NCBI GenBank assembly: GCA_003117195.1
Contig: BDSI01000044.1
Location: 499,952 to 563,951 of the forward strand
Source: Eudorina sp. 2006-703-Eu-15
Taxonomy: Eukaryota > Chlorophyta > Chlorophyceae > Chlamydomonadales > Volvocaceae
Reading direction: 5' to 3'
DNA length: 64,000 bases
The position numbers and the translations under genes were made by a program. The notes beneath the pieces were generated by a model. That model had not been told where the DNA came from. It was given only the letters and a program-made list of their open reading frames with translations, and did not search any database. Position 1 is the stretch's first letter; each line of letters starts with the position of its first letter. Shown here one piece after another: positions 23,398-34,600 of the stretch.

Positions 23398-26300
23398 TCA
23401 CAGTGACGGCACGTCCTCCTGCATTGGGCTCGGCTGTAAAAGCCTTTCCTCTAGTCCAGCAAACGCATCACGCCCAGTGCTCTCAGGCTGCTCCACCGAC
23501 CCTCCCATCCTGCAGCCGTTGCGCCCCGGCTCGGCCGTGAAGCAGCAGCTCTCCATCACGACACCCCCCGCCGCATCTCCGCCCCGAGCCTCGGAAACCC
23601 AAACATGGCACGCCGCATCCTCCTGCGCCCCTGCAACCACGTGCCCTAAGCCTCGCGACCCGTGCGCCTCCTGCACCTCGCAGCACTGCCGCTGCTGCCA
23701 CTCCCAGCGCCCGGCCACCACCACCGACTCCTTCACGGGTCCGCACAGGGTCGCGCCTGAAGGGCTGCACTCCTCCCCCCAACCGTGCGGCGACGCTGCT
23801 GCCGGCCGCGCTGAACGGAACCTCGGCGACCCCGCCGGCGACTCGGCACTAGGTGGCTCCACCCCGCTCCAAAGCCGCCCCGCCAGCCTCCGAACTTCCT
23901 CCTCCGACCCCATCGCACCTTCCTCCAGCTCCCCGCCCACGTCCTCCCTCTCCTCCATCCCCCGCTCCTCCTCCTCCCGGCCCGCGTCCTTCCGCAGCTC
24001 GTACTGCCGGGCTTCCCCACCTTGCAGTGCTGCAGCCGCCGCGTCACCCCCCGGGGCATCCTCCACCGCTTCCTCCATCCCCTCCTCCTGCCCCACGCTG
24101 ACCTCCACCTCCACCGCTACCTCTACCTCCACATCCACCCGCACGTCCCCCGTCTGCTCCTCACCGCCGGCCCGCTCCGCCCCCACGTCCGCCGTCGCCG
24201 CCGTCACGTGGACCTCCCCCGCCGGCTTCATGCCGTACAATTGTACGAGCAGCACCGTCACGTTGTCGTACGCGGTGCGCTCGCTGACGCAGGCCTCCAC
24301 ACACAGCTGCGCGCAGATGGAGTCGGCCGACTGCCCCGCCTCCAGCCGCTCAATGACGAACTGGTGGACCTGCGGGGATAGATTGAGCGTGTACGAATGG
24401 CAGTACGATACGGCGGTCGGGCCGTACGGCGGAGGGGATTACACCAGGGTATGTAGAAGATGATGGCAGACGCATATGGGGAAGGGCTTCCAGGCTGCAG
24501 CCAGACCACTAGAGCGCCGGAGAGATGGGAGAGTCGGCAGCTGCACTGATGCGACAAGACACGACATGCGCCGAAGGTGCCATGGTCGTTGTGGAGGTGT
24601 ACGGCACGGCGCCACCCACCGTTTCGGAGTCCAGGACGTTCCACAGTCCGTCACTGGCGAGCAACAGGTAGGAGTAGGAGTAGGAGTAGGAGCCGCCTCC
24701 ACGATTACCACCATCGGCATTCCCTGAGCCGTCGCCTCCTGTCCCTCCTCCTTCTCCTCTTCTTGCGCCGTCGCGCCCGCTGCCGCCCTCTCCTTCAGCC
24801 GGCCCCTCGCCCGCGCCGCTGCCCGCAGCCGGTCCCTCCGCCGCCGCCATGTCGCCACTCGCAGCGCCTGCGCGGCCCCCGCTGCCCGCAACGCCGCCGG
24901 CGGAGGGCCCCGCCGCGGGCCCCGGCTGCTGCTGCTGATGCTGCGGTTGCTGCTGCGGTTTCGGGCCCCAGCCCAGCCCGCGTCCCGCGCTCGCCCCCTC
25001 GTCCACCGCGCCGCCCGGGGCTGGCGCCGCCGGCCCTGTCCGCCCGTCATGGGGCTCCAAGCGGATGTGCATGACGGTGGGGTCGGCGCTGACGGCCTGC
25101 AGGTGCTGCGGCAGCCCGACCGCCTGCTTCATGTCGGCGTCCCCCAGGGCCCGGGACATGTCCAGCTCGCCGCACACGCGGCCGCTGGCGGACACCCAGC
25201 AGCCCGCCTGGCGGTGGCGGGGAAGGGGGTGGAGCGAGGGGGTGGTTGGGGGTGTACCGGGCATTCCGCCGGACGTTGGGGGGGGGGGTCGAGGGTGTAG
25301 GAAATCGGTCGACATGTTCATACTGTGCTGGTGCCAGGGCAAAGGTCCGATGAGGAATGCCGAGGGTCGGGGGTGTGGATGCGAGCATGGCGAAGCGAGC
25401 ATGGGGATGTGAGCATGGGGATGTGCGCAGAGCGAGAAAGTACAGATGAGGGTCGATGAGGTGTCCCGGGCGCGCAGCATGTAGGCCGGGGGTGACGAAG
25501 GCCGTGCTGCTGCTGTTGCTGTTGTCGTTGGGTCGATCGATTGGGTCGATCGGTCGATGGGAGGGGCTCTGACCCATGGGTCTGAAGCAACCACACCAGG
25601 CGCTCCCATACTGAGACCTGCGGAACCCCGCGGCCGATGACGGAACCCGGAACCCTCCCCGAAGCGGAGCGGGGCCACATTGCCTATTTGGGACCACCCG
25701 CCCAACCTTCCCATCTGCAATGACCCCCAGCATTCCCCTCGCCCGTTCCAGATCGACCCAGATCAACCCAGATCGACGCATAACGGTTCTGCACACGTCG
25801 GCCTACACAAGGCCCTGCAGGCTGCAGCCCGCAACAGCAACGCTTCTGTTCCCCCGTCATCGTCCGCCCTCTTACCTCCCTCCCGCACTGGACCCGGCCC
25901 TGCCTCCTCCGGCCTCCTTCCCGCCCCCCTTCTGCACTCACCCGCAGCACTCGGTCCCTCTCCGCCGGCTCGCTGCCCTTGTGGTCGGCGGTGAGGACCC
26001 GCGCCCCGCCCTCCCGGCTGCCCAAGATGCACCTGCAGGGGGCGGGGGCGGGACGAGCGAGACAGGCTAAAGGGGAGAATCTTACGGAGGGAGTTTGGGC
26101 GTTGGGGGCCTGTCCGGCGCATCCGGAGCCAACCCTGGGGCGGTGGAGGCCGCGTGGGGACAGCCGGCGAAAGGAGCTGCCCCAGACTGCAGCTGGTGGA
26201 GGCCCACAGCCACGGGAGCTATAGCAATGCCCTGAACCCGTCCGCGAAACTCGAAATCCCGCCGACCTCGCCCTTCCCCGCCGGACCTTTGCGCTGGCAC

Positions 26301-29028
26301 TCTGGCAGTCAGCGCAGTTTGACCGTTTCTATCAACCTCCTACATCCCCCCTCCCCGCCTCCCGCCCCTGTGTGCCCTACCTGCTGTCGCCGACGCCCGC
26401 CACGGTGACGCTCCGCGGCCCCACCAGCGCCACACAGGCGGTGGAGCCCGCGGCGGGACCCAGGTAGGGGCCTCCGGGGGCACGCCTGTGTGTGTGAGGA
26501 CATCCGCAGTGAAGGAGGAGGAGGAGGAGGAGGAGGAGGTGGGGGAGGTGACGGAGGTGACCAAGCGGAGTCATGACGGGAGAGGGACTGAGAGAGTGGG
26601 CAGCGAGGCGCAGGCACAGCGAGCAGGCGCCTCTAGGTGAGGAACCCGCGGAGCAAGGGCCGACAGGGGTAGTTGTCGTGACGGAAATCTGCTTTCTTCT
26701 CCGCCGAAGAATGCGGTGGGTCGCACCGCGGACAGCGCAACCGCAGACCCCCGACGGAACCTGTCATTGACCTGGCCCCAGTGGGGGCCCCAACCCGCGG
26801 GCCCCAACCCGCCCTACAGGCCCCTACATGGAAAGGGGGTGCGCAGGGACCCTGCGCTCCGCTGCGCCGCGGGTGCACCCCGTGGGTGTCCAGACCCCCA
26901 AACCCATCCTCTCGTCACGACATGACACCCGTACCTACCTGCCGTACGTTTCCGGCGGAGCGGTGAGCGCTCCAGGGTTGGCCAGGGCCATGAGCTCCTC
27001 CGCGTGGGCCTCATCCGCCAGCTGGCGGTCCAGGGAGAGAAACGCCTCGCGGAGTACGGCATGCCGGGGTGGAACTGCGGCCCGGCCGCTGCCTCCGCCG
27101 CCATCACCACCGCCGCTGCTTACGCCGTCGCCGACATCGCCAGCAGCTCCGCCGTGGAACAGCGGTCCCGGCGCGCCGCCATCGCCGCCGCCTCTGGCTC
27201 CGCCGACGTCTGCGCCACGTCGTGCGTTCAGTCGAGCTTTGGCGACCATATCGGCGGCGTCGGCGGCAGTGGAGCCGGCCGCGTCCCATGGGCCGGTCTG
27301 CGGTGCCGTCAAGGCCGTCGCCGCGGCCGCGGCGGCACCAACGGGCTCGGACGCGAAAGCGGCCATTGCGGAAGAGGCTTCCCGGATGGCGCGACCCTGG
27401 CGGCATCAAAAGCAGATGGAGCCGTGCGAGTGGAGAAGATGGTACACGGACACGGAGCTGTACGGAGATGGGGTACGGATGAACGGCGCCGTAACTTGAT
27501 CTGGGTCGCGGCCCGGCATCCGATCTGGGTCACCGTAGCAGTGATGTCAGCGCGGGCTTTTCCCTGGGTAGCCCCTAGTTCCGCCCCCGATGTGGGTCGG
27601 TGCGTCTGGTGGCGACGACACGCCCGTAGCAAAACTCCGCGCGGAATGCGTACGTCAGCCGACCCGATACGCCGCCTCCCGCGACTCTAGGGTTTAACTG
27701 TTCATCCGCGTTACCGGCAGTTTGCATCGCACGAACGGATGGCCTCATGGCGGCCACACGGCCGACCGCGACGGCAGCGAGCTGACCTGAACTGGCACTA
27801 TTGTAAGTTGACTGACTTTAGTAAAATACTTCGTGTTGGACTGGACTGCCGTACTGTCGTACCATGTGCAAGGCGCTGAACCTCGCCACCTCGGCGCCGC
27901 CGTGCCCGTCGTACACCGCGAAGAGCGACACCCCGGAGGTGTCGTCCAGGGGAATCTCGGCCGCGTACGTGTCCTCCTGTACGACAGCAGGGGCACGGCT
28001 GGGTCAGCGACACCGGCAGTTGGCGTGTGCCAATGGCCGGCACGGCAGCATCGGCCGCAGCGCAGCGCACCAGCACCAATAAGCCAATCCAGCACCCTAC
28101 GTGCCCAATCCCCAGTCCCCTGCCCGATCCTGACCGGGTTCGGGTGCGACGCGCCTTGCACGCCCTGCGACTGCGCGCTGCAGTCCAGTTTACATGCAGG
28201 ACGGCAAGATCCAGATCAAGATCAAGATCAAGATCATGGCGCACCGCGTCGGCCAACACACCTGATCCCAGTGTTCCAGTTGTCAAACATGGTAACAACA
28301 CCTCGTTTTGTGCTGCCATGCGGCCAGCGCTGCTATGGGCCTCACAAATGTCCACTGGGGCCGTTCGTGTGTGTTTGTGGAAGTATGTGTTTGGGGAGGG
28401 TAAGGATGGGGTCGAAGGGTGGAGGGCTGGAGGCCGCGCCTGGCCGAACGTACCATGGCCACTCGCCAGCCGCGACTGCTGGCGACCGCGTACGACAACT
28501 TGTGGGCGGGCAGATGCACTTGCTGGGTCAGCTGCGGGATGGAAGGGCGCGGGAATGCGACGGGACGGTGGATGACAGCACGTGCGGTTGGGTCCGGTAG
28601 GGCCGTCGGCGGCGGAAGGCATGGCCTCACATTGGATTGCGCAATGGCGGCGGTGACAGTGCAACACAGGCGGTCTGTCATGGGGGATGGGGAGTGGGTG
28701 GAACGTTGACGGCAACTGCGAAAGCGCTTGACCACAACGAAATGGGGCCTGGGCCGCGAACGGCGGCCTGGTCCATTGGTTCCGGATCGCGGGCAGGAGG
28801 TGCCGAGGTCGAACGCCCTCCACAGATGCCTGTCCTCCTGATAGTCCCATGATAGAGTACGATACCAACGCGCCTCACCACGCCCAAGGCCGTGCAGAGC
28901 CGCTTCAAAGCCGCTGCTCCGCGACGCGCCGAGGTCGTGGAATCGCCGCTGGCCGCTTTCAGGCGCTTGGGTTCGCGGCCCTCCCCGGGATGGTCCCCAG
29001 TTGAAGCGGGAGGTTCAGCGGTAGGCAT
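23398..29028 (-). CDS. PP2C (PPM) family protein serine/threonine phosphatase
   Basis: Eight exons fit in phase: 28879-29028, 28454-28531, 27863-27976, 26939-27396, 26381-26485, 25942-26032, 24620-25207 and 23398-24369. They give about 851 residues. The PP2C motifs appear in order: [33 protein letters not shown] (metal-binding Asp-Gly), VALVG and [65 protein letters not shown], and [16 protein letters not shown] with the last metal-site Asp. A metal-dependent phosphatase is therefore well supported. The catalytic domain is split by two low-complexity insertions: an Ala/Gly-rich one after the DGHGG exon, and a Gly/Ala/Gln-rich one ending in four SY dipeptides just before LLLASDG. About 270 residues with a Glu/Val-rich part follow the domain. 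An insertion in the catalytic half recalls PPM1G-like enzymes. Exon 1 is the least certain. Substrates are unknown. Confidence 0.85.
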
Positions 29029-30206
29029 CGCTTGCGCTACGGAACGCGCGGCGCTGATGTGCTTGTGCGCGTTGCGCGCCGCGCCAAAATACGCTGTCCG
29101 CAAGACATGTAAGACATTTGGTTGTGGCAAATTAAATTTTGACGCCGTGGAACTGTATGGCGCTGCTGGCGCTGGGCTCTGTTGGTGAGCTGTCTCTGTC
29201 TCTGACGAAGGGTTTGATGGTCCCGCCTCCGCACCCGCACCCTCAACATGGCCGCGCCTGGCTGCTGCTGTTGCTATTGTAGCAGTCCATGGATCCAGCA
29301 ACACAGTCGCGGTGCCCATGTGCGTGCTGGAGGCTGCAGCCATTATGCTCTAGTATTTGTCAGGCGCCACCGAAAACAAAATAATCAAACATTGAAGGCC
29401 TTTCAAATTAACACTCTATGCTGTATTGCTACAGCCCTGAACACCGCTTGTCTGGGCGCGAAAAGGGCTTTGAACGGACACAGTGACGCAATGGTATTTG
29501 TTATTGTTAATGCGTAGCCCGTCAAGACAACCGTGTATGTAGGTTGGTATATTTTGTTTCTGGACTCCGAAACGAAAGCAGCCAGCCCCTTTCAGCACGA
29601 AATACCTGTCCCAAGGGTCCGCACCGTACGCAGTACCGTTTGTGACACGTCGGTGCCCTCGCTTCCGGGGCCTCACGTTCTGCACCTGGTATTTACCTGG
29701 TTGCATAACAGCAGTAATGTAGAGTAATGGGCTGCGCAGCAAGTCTCAAAGGGTCTCAACAGCGTTTTTGGCGTTGCAGGCTCCGAGAGGGCTTTTCTCG
29801 GTCTTGTCATCAAGGGCGGTCCGTGAGGCGCAAGGTCATAGCACATGCTCAAAGAAGCTTAGACCTCTACCATAAACCAAATGAATCCAGAAGACATCCA
29901 GCAATCCAATCTTGCTGTTACGCGCGACACGCCTGCCCGAATCGGGCTTCAACGTGGCGTCTGTGAGGAATGGTTGGGAGCTGGCATAATCGATGGCCAC
30001 CCTAGCCTTTGGTATCACATGCTACGGCTTCCACCCAGCCGGAGTGCACCAATCGGGCACCGCTGGGCACCGCCACAAAGATCACATCTGGAATGAAGTA
30101 GGCCCCGGCCCCGGATTTGAAACTTTGCAAGCAGGCACACGGGTAACCATCTCTTGAGCAGCGGATAGCGCGCGCGCTCCAGCACACTGCATGTACCCTA
30201 TTTTTG

Positions 30207-30234
30207 TCCGTCCGTCCGTCCGTCCGTCCGTCCG
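30207..30234. repeat. TCCG tetranucleotide repeat, seven copies
   Basis: Seven perfect TCCG units. Confidence 0.9.
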
Positions 30235-30366
30235 AGGATACCAGTGGCTACGGACTGAAGACACGCCGGCGTATACCGACACGTCTGTTGGTGGGGGAAG
30301 GGTGGTTTGGGGGCTGCGATGAGCGACGCACCGCGCGCCAAGGCCGACGAAGAGTTGGCTCTAGGG

Positions 30367-30510
30367 TCCGTGTCCGGGACTGGATCCGGATCCGTGTCCG
30401 GGACTGGATCCGGATCCGTGTCCGGGACTGGATCCGGATCCGTGTTCGGGACTGGATCCGGATCCGTGTCCGGGGCTGGATCCGGATCCTTGGCCGGGAC
30501 TGGGTCCCGG
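30367..30510. repeat. 24-bp minisatellite, about six copies
   Basis: The unit is TCCGTGTCCGGGACTGGATC plus CGGA. Five copies are near-perfect and the sixth is degenerate. The unit is a multiple of three, so it leaves a frame open (Gly/Ser repeats), but there is no other sign of a gene. Confidence 0.85.
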
Positions 30511-31281
30511 GGCGGCGATACGACGGATCGGATAGGTCCGGGCAGTCAACGGCCGAGAACAGCGTTCGCAGTGCACGCGGGCCGTACGCTGGTACGGCAA
30601 TGACCCTCGGGGATCGCACCCCAAACGGGCCGCTGACGCTGCGATCTCAAGTCCCGCATGTACATGCTGTACAGAGGTGGTACGACATGCAACGTACGAC
30701 TCACATATGGGATGGTGAGCTCTACGGTGCAGGATGTACGGTGCCTCCCGGGTTTGGGCCTTATGTCGCACATCAGGGCGTCTAGATGATGACAAGAGAG
30801 TGTACGGGATGGCCCGCGTGGCCGCCTTGCGGCTCGCGTTCCCGCACGTGACGCAGCGTCCTGGACACGTCAGCGGCGAGACTCGAAGACACGCCCATCA
30901 CCTCCGCATGTAAACATCACATCAAAATAGCCCCAAGAGTTCGTGACAAAGGAGGCGGCAGACGGCAAGGGCGGCAACCAACCCTTTGATACGGAACCGC
31001 CAAAGGGCCGACGTAATAAGAAACAAGTGCCTGTGGAGGGCAGCATTTTTGGGGGTTTGGGGTTTGTAACCGTTACAAGGTGAATCTGTAGCCTCAACCG
31101 TGCGTTCCAACGGGCCCAGATACGCCTCATCTCATCAACCCCTACCAAGGACAGCGCACCCATCCTCCATCACCCCGGGGGGTAATGCAGCCATACCGGC
31201 CCGCACAATAGGTTGCTAGTGCGCCAGGATTGCCTCTCCTCCTGGGAACCGCGCCAGACCCGCCGAAACACGAGGCGGGGA

Positions 31282-31376
31282 GGGAGCCGGGATTCGAACC
31301 GCGGACAGCATGCCAGTGTCTTTCCCAATACCGGTAGACGGTTCCCCCCTTTTGCAAACCGAGCTAAACTACCCGG
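31282..31376 (-). other. tRNA-derived sequence (pseudo-tRNA or SINE head)
   Basis: On the minus strand a perfect B-box (GGTTCGAATCC, at 31290-31300) follows an A-box-like TAGTTTAGCTCGG (31359-31371) by about 60 bp. A T-arm is easily drawn. The acceptor end GGCTCCC has no good 5' partner and the D arm does not close. This suggests a decayed tRNA or a tRNA-derived SINE with pol III internal promoter boxes, not a working tRNA. Confidence 0.5.
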
Positions 31377-31572
31377 TATCAACTGTCGCCTGTCACCTGG
31401 AGACTGGAGACGTCCGCAGTGGCTGCCCCTGCGCCATTCCTTCATCGCCGACTCGCGCGCCATGCGACCTGCGGGCTCGTCCCGGGCCCTCTTGGCTGCG
31501 AGCCCAAAGACGTTTCTGAGACCACAGTGCTCCGAAACCACTCTTTTGCCGTGCGTCTTGTGTCGCCTGTCT

Positions 31573-31577
31573 TTACA
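31573..31577 (-). terminator. Putative TGTAA polyadenylation signal of the MYND gene
   Basis: TGTAA on the minus strand about 55 bp beyond the stop codon at 31629-31631. Confidence 0.5.
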
Positions 31578-31628
31578 CATACACGTCAGCCCCGGCTTCC
31601 TATCGATACCGCCACGACCGCCTTTCAC

Positions 31629-34600
31629 CTAGACGTCCGCCGGCTGCGCCCCGGCGGCCCGCGCCCGACCCGCGCACTCCGCCATGTGCCGTACGCGCCA
31701 GTCCGCCCCGTGGCACTGCCGGCAGCAGTACGACACCTCGCCGCAGCCCCTGCAGGGCCGCAGCTGCAGCGCCGCCTCCGTGTCGCCCTCCAAATTGACG
31801 CAGGCGGCGTTGCCGCATCGAGGGAGCAGCAGCCCGCGGCGGACCTCAGCGTAGTCCAACGGCTTCAAGCGAAACCACCATTCCGGCTCTCCGGCGACGC
31901 CGCCGCCCCTCAATCGCCCTACAGCCCGCCGCAGCACCCGCAACTCCCGCTGCCAGCCCTCCCAGCCTTGCTCTTCCCCGTCCCTGTCCCGCCAGCGCTG
32001 CAGCTGCGCCGCCAGCTCGTACATCGCGCCCGCCAAGACGCCGTCCTTGCCGTTCTGCCGCAGGTACGACGCAACGCCGCGGGCCGCGTCCGGGCACCAA
32101 CAGGTGTGCTGGCGGCTGCCGGCGGCTGCGGCCGCCACGACTTCCAGACCCCCTTCACCTTCGGCGGCGTGACTGCCTCCGGCGGCGGCGGTGCCAGCAG
32201 CTGCGACCCGAGTGGCAGCATCACCGGATGGCTTGACGGCCGTCAGGGCTGTCCTAGCGGCAGTACTCCGCGGCTGCGCCGCCTCCGCCTCCGCCGCCTC
32301 CGCCTCCCCCGCCGCCGCCGCCGCCGCCCTCACCCTGGAGCGCACCTCCGCGGGGCAGGCGGCCGCCACCGCGCAGACGGTCGCCGCGAGCCACTCCACG
32401 TCCACCTGCTCCAACGCGATCCGCCGGTGCCCTGGGTCCCGCACCGCCACGGCCCTGTGGACCACCCGCAGCATCAGTCCCAGCAGCTCCAGGGCGCCCA
32501 GCTCCCCCACCAGCAGCCTCCTCCAGTTGCCGTCAACGCCGTCTGTGCCCGCGTTGATGCCGCCGGAGGATGCTGCTGCGGGTGATGTTGTTGCTGCTGC
32601 TGCTCCTCCAGTTGCTGCTGCTGCTCCTCCTCCTCCTCCTCCTGCTGCTGCTGCTGCTGCTGCGGTTGGGTCGCTGGGGGCCCCACCGGGTGCGGGGGCC
32701 CCCAGCGGCATCCGTGGCGGCTGGGCCGCAGGACTTGGATCGAGCCGGTCGGCGGATTCCGCATCCTCCTCCTCCTCCTCCTCGTCCTCCTCGTCCACCT
32801 TCTCTTCCTCCTCCTCCTCCTCCTCCTCCTCCGCGTCACAGACAGCCGCTTCCCGACGATGAATCCGCCGCCGCCGCCGCCCGCCGACTCCAGCTCCTGT
32901 TCAATGGCCCCCAGCTCGCTCCTCACAACGGCCGCCAGCGGCGGAAGCCACTCCGCGGCCGCGTACGACAGCAGCAGCTCCGCCATCTGCCGCGTCTCGG
33001 CCGGGACCTCGGATTCGCACTCGGCGCTGTCGCTGCCGTCCGTCTCACCGACGGGGCCGCCTGCGCCGCCATCCGGGAAGCAGCCCCGCCCCCGCCCCCG
33101 GGCGTCCGCGGCTTCGCGGCGCGCAGCCGAGGTGTCGGACGGCGGCAGCCGCGCTCCTCCTCCCTCCCCCTCCTCCTCCTCCTCCTCCACCTGAACCCCG
33201 CACCCAAAGGTGCCGTGAAACGCCGCCACGGCAAACCGCGACGCGCCGTCGGCAAGGAGCTCGTCTACCGAGGGTACGGCAGCCGCGGCCGGGCTGCTGC
33301 CCCCCATCATCCGCCTGGCCAGGAGCCGGAGCACCTTGCCCAGGGTCACCAGCAGCGCCGCCGCCTCTGCCGGGTTGCCGCACGCCAGTACGGCCTGCAG
33401 GTCGATGTCCACGCTGCCTGCTTCTCGCGCGATGGCCGCCAGGAAGCTCGCCTCTGGGCTGTCCTCCGCGCGCTGGGCCCCGCGGCGCAGAAGGCGCTCC
33501 AGAGAGGGCAGCAGTCCCGCACCCACCGCCGCAGCCACTGTGAGATGCCCCGGGCTCCCGGCGTCTGCGGACGCGCGGACGCGCGGAGGTGTGGAGGTGT
33601 GGAGGTGTGGAGGTGTGGAGGTGTGGAGGTGTGGAGGTGTGGAGGTGTGGAGGTGCGGAGGTGCGGAGGTGTGGAGGTGCGGAGGTGTGGAGGTGCGGAG
33701 GTGTGGAGGTGCGGAGGTGCGGAGGTGCGGAGGTGTGGAGGTGTGGAGGTGTGGAGGTGCGGAGGTGCGGAGGTGCGGAGGTGCGGAGGTGTGGAGGTGT
33801 GGAGGTGTGGAGGTGTGGAGGTGTGGAGGTGTGGAGGTGTGGAGGTGTGGACGTGTGGACGTGTGGACGTGTGGAGGTGTGGAGGTGTGGAGGTGTGGAG
33901 GTGTGGAGGTGTGGAGGTGTGGAGGTGTGGAGGTGTGGAGGTGTGGAGGTGTGGAGGTGTGGAGGTGTGGAGGTGTGGAGGTGTGGAGGTGTGGAGGTGT
34001 GGAGGTGTGGAGGTGTGGAGGTGTGGAGGTGTGGAGGTGTGGAGGTGTGGAGGTGTGGAGGTGTGGAGGTGTGGAGGTGTGGAGGTGTGGAGGTGTGGAG
34101 GTGTGGAGGTGTGGAGGTGTGGAGGTGTGGAGGTGTGGAGGTGTGGAGGTGTGGAGGTGTGGAGGACGTGCGCAGGGGAAGGTGGCGTGAGGTAAGGTGA
34201 GGTACGGCAGTGTACGGCATGCTCACGGCCGCCGCCGCCGCCGCTGCTGCGCCCACCGGATCGCAGTCCCATCCCCCCCCCGCGGGGATGCGCCCACCAC
34301 CGCGGCCCCTATGCGCCATCGCCGATCGCCAACCCCACTCGCTCCAACATTCGCCTGGAGAGCCGAGCGCCAGCCGTCCTCAGCCTGAACAGTCCTGCGC
34401 AGTCTCCCGCCGTGCAACCCTGTCGTACACCCGTACTGCATGAATGCACCGTCGGCTGGTCATGATACCGCATGCGGATCCCCCGGGGCCTGGGGCTCCA
34501 AACGCTCCCACCACGACCCTCACTCATTCATTCATGATTCACCCATTCACGGAGCCCGCTGGGGTGTCACCTCGGGGGGCTCGACTCACAGCAGTCTCCG

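Larger units (their letters stand above)
29029..31572. other. Intergenic region with repeats and a tRNA-like sequence
   Basis: This lies between the PP2C start and the MYND-gene 3' end. It holds a TCCG microsatellite, a 24-bp minisatellite and a tRNA-derived sequence (listed separately). No protein gene was recognised. Confidence 0.45.

Noticed and set aside
30307..30603. A Gly/Ser-repeat open frame
   Set aside because: It is created by the 24-bp minisatellite, with no promoter, exon or homology support.
33045..34319. Long open frames on both strands across the 8-bp array (Pro/His/Thr or Val/Trp/Cys/Gly repeats)
   Set aside because: They exist only because the 8-bp unit has no stop codon. 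The array lies in the MYND-gene intron and has no flanking coding sequence in those frames.
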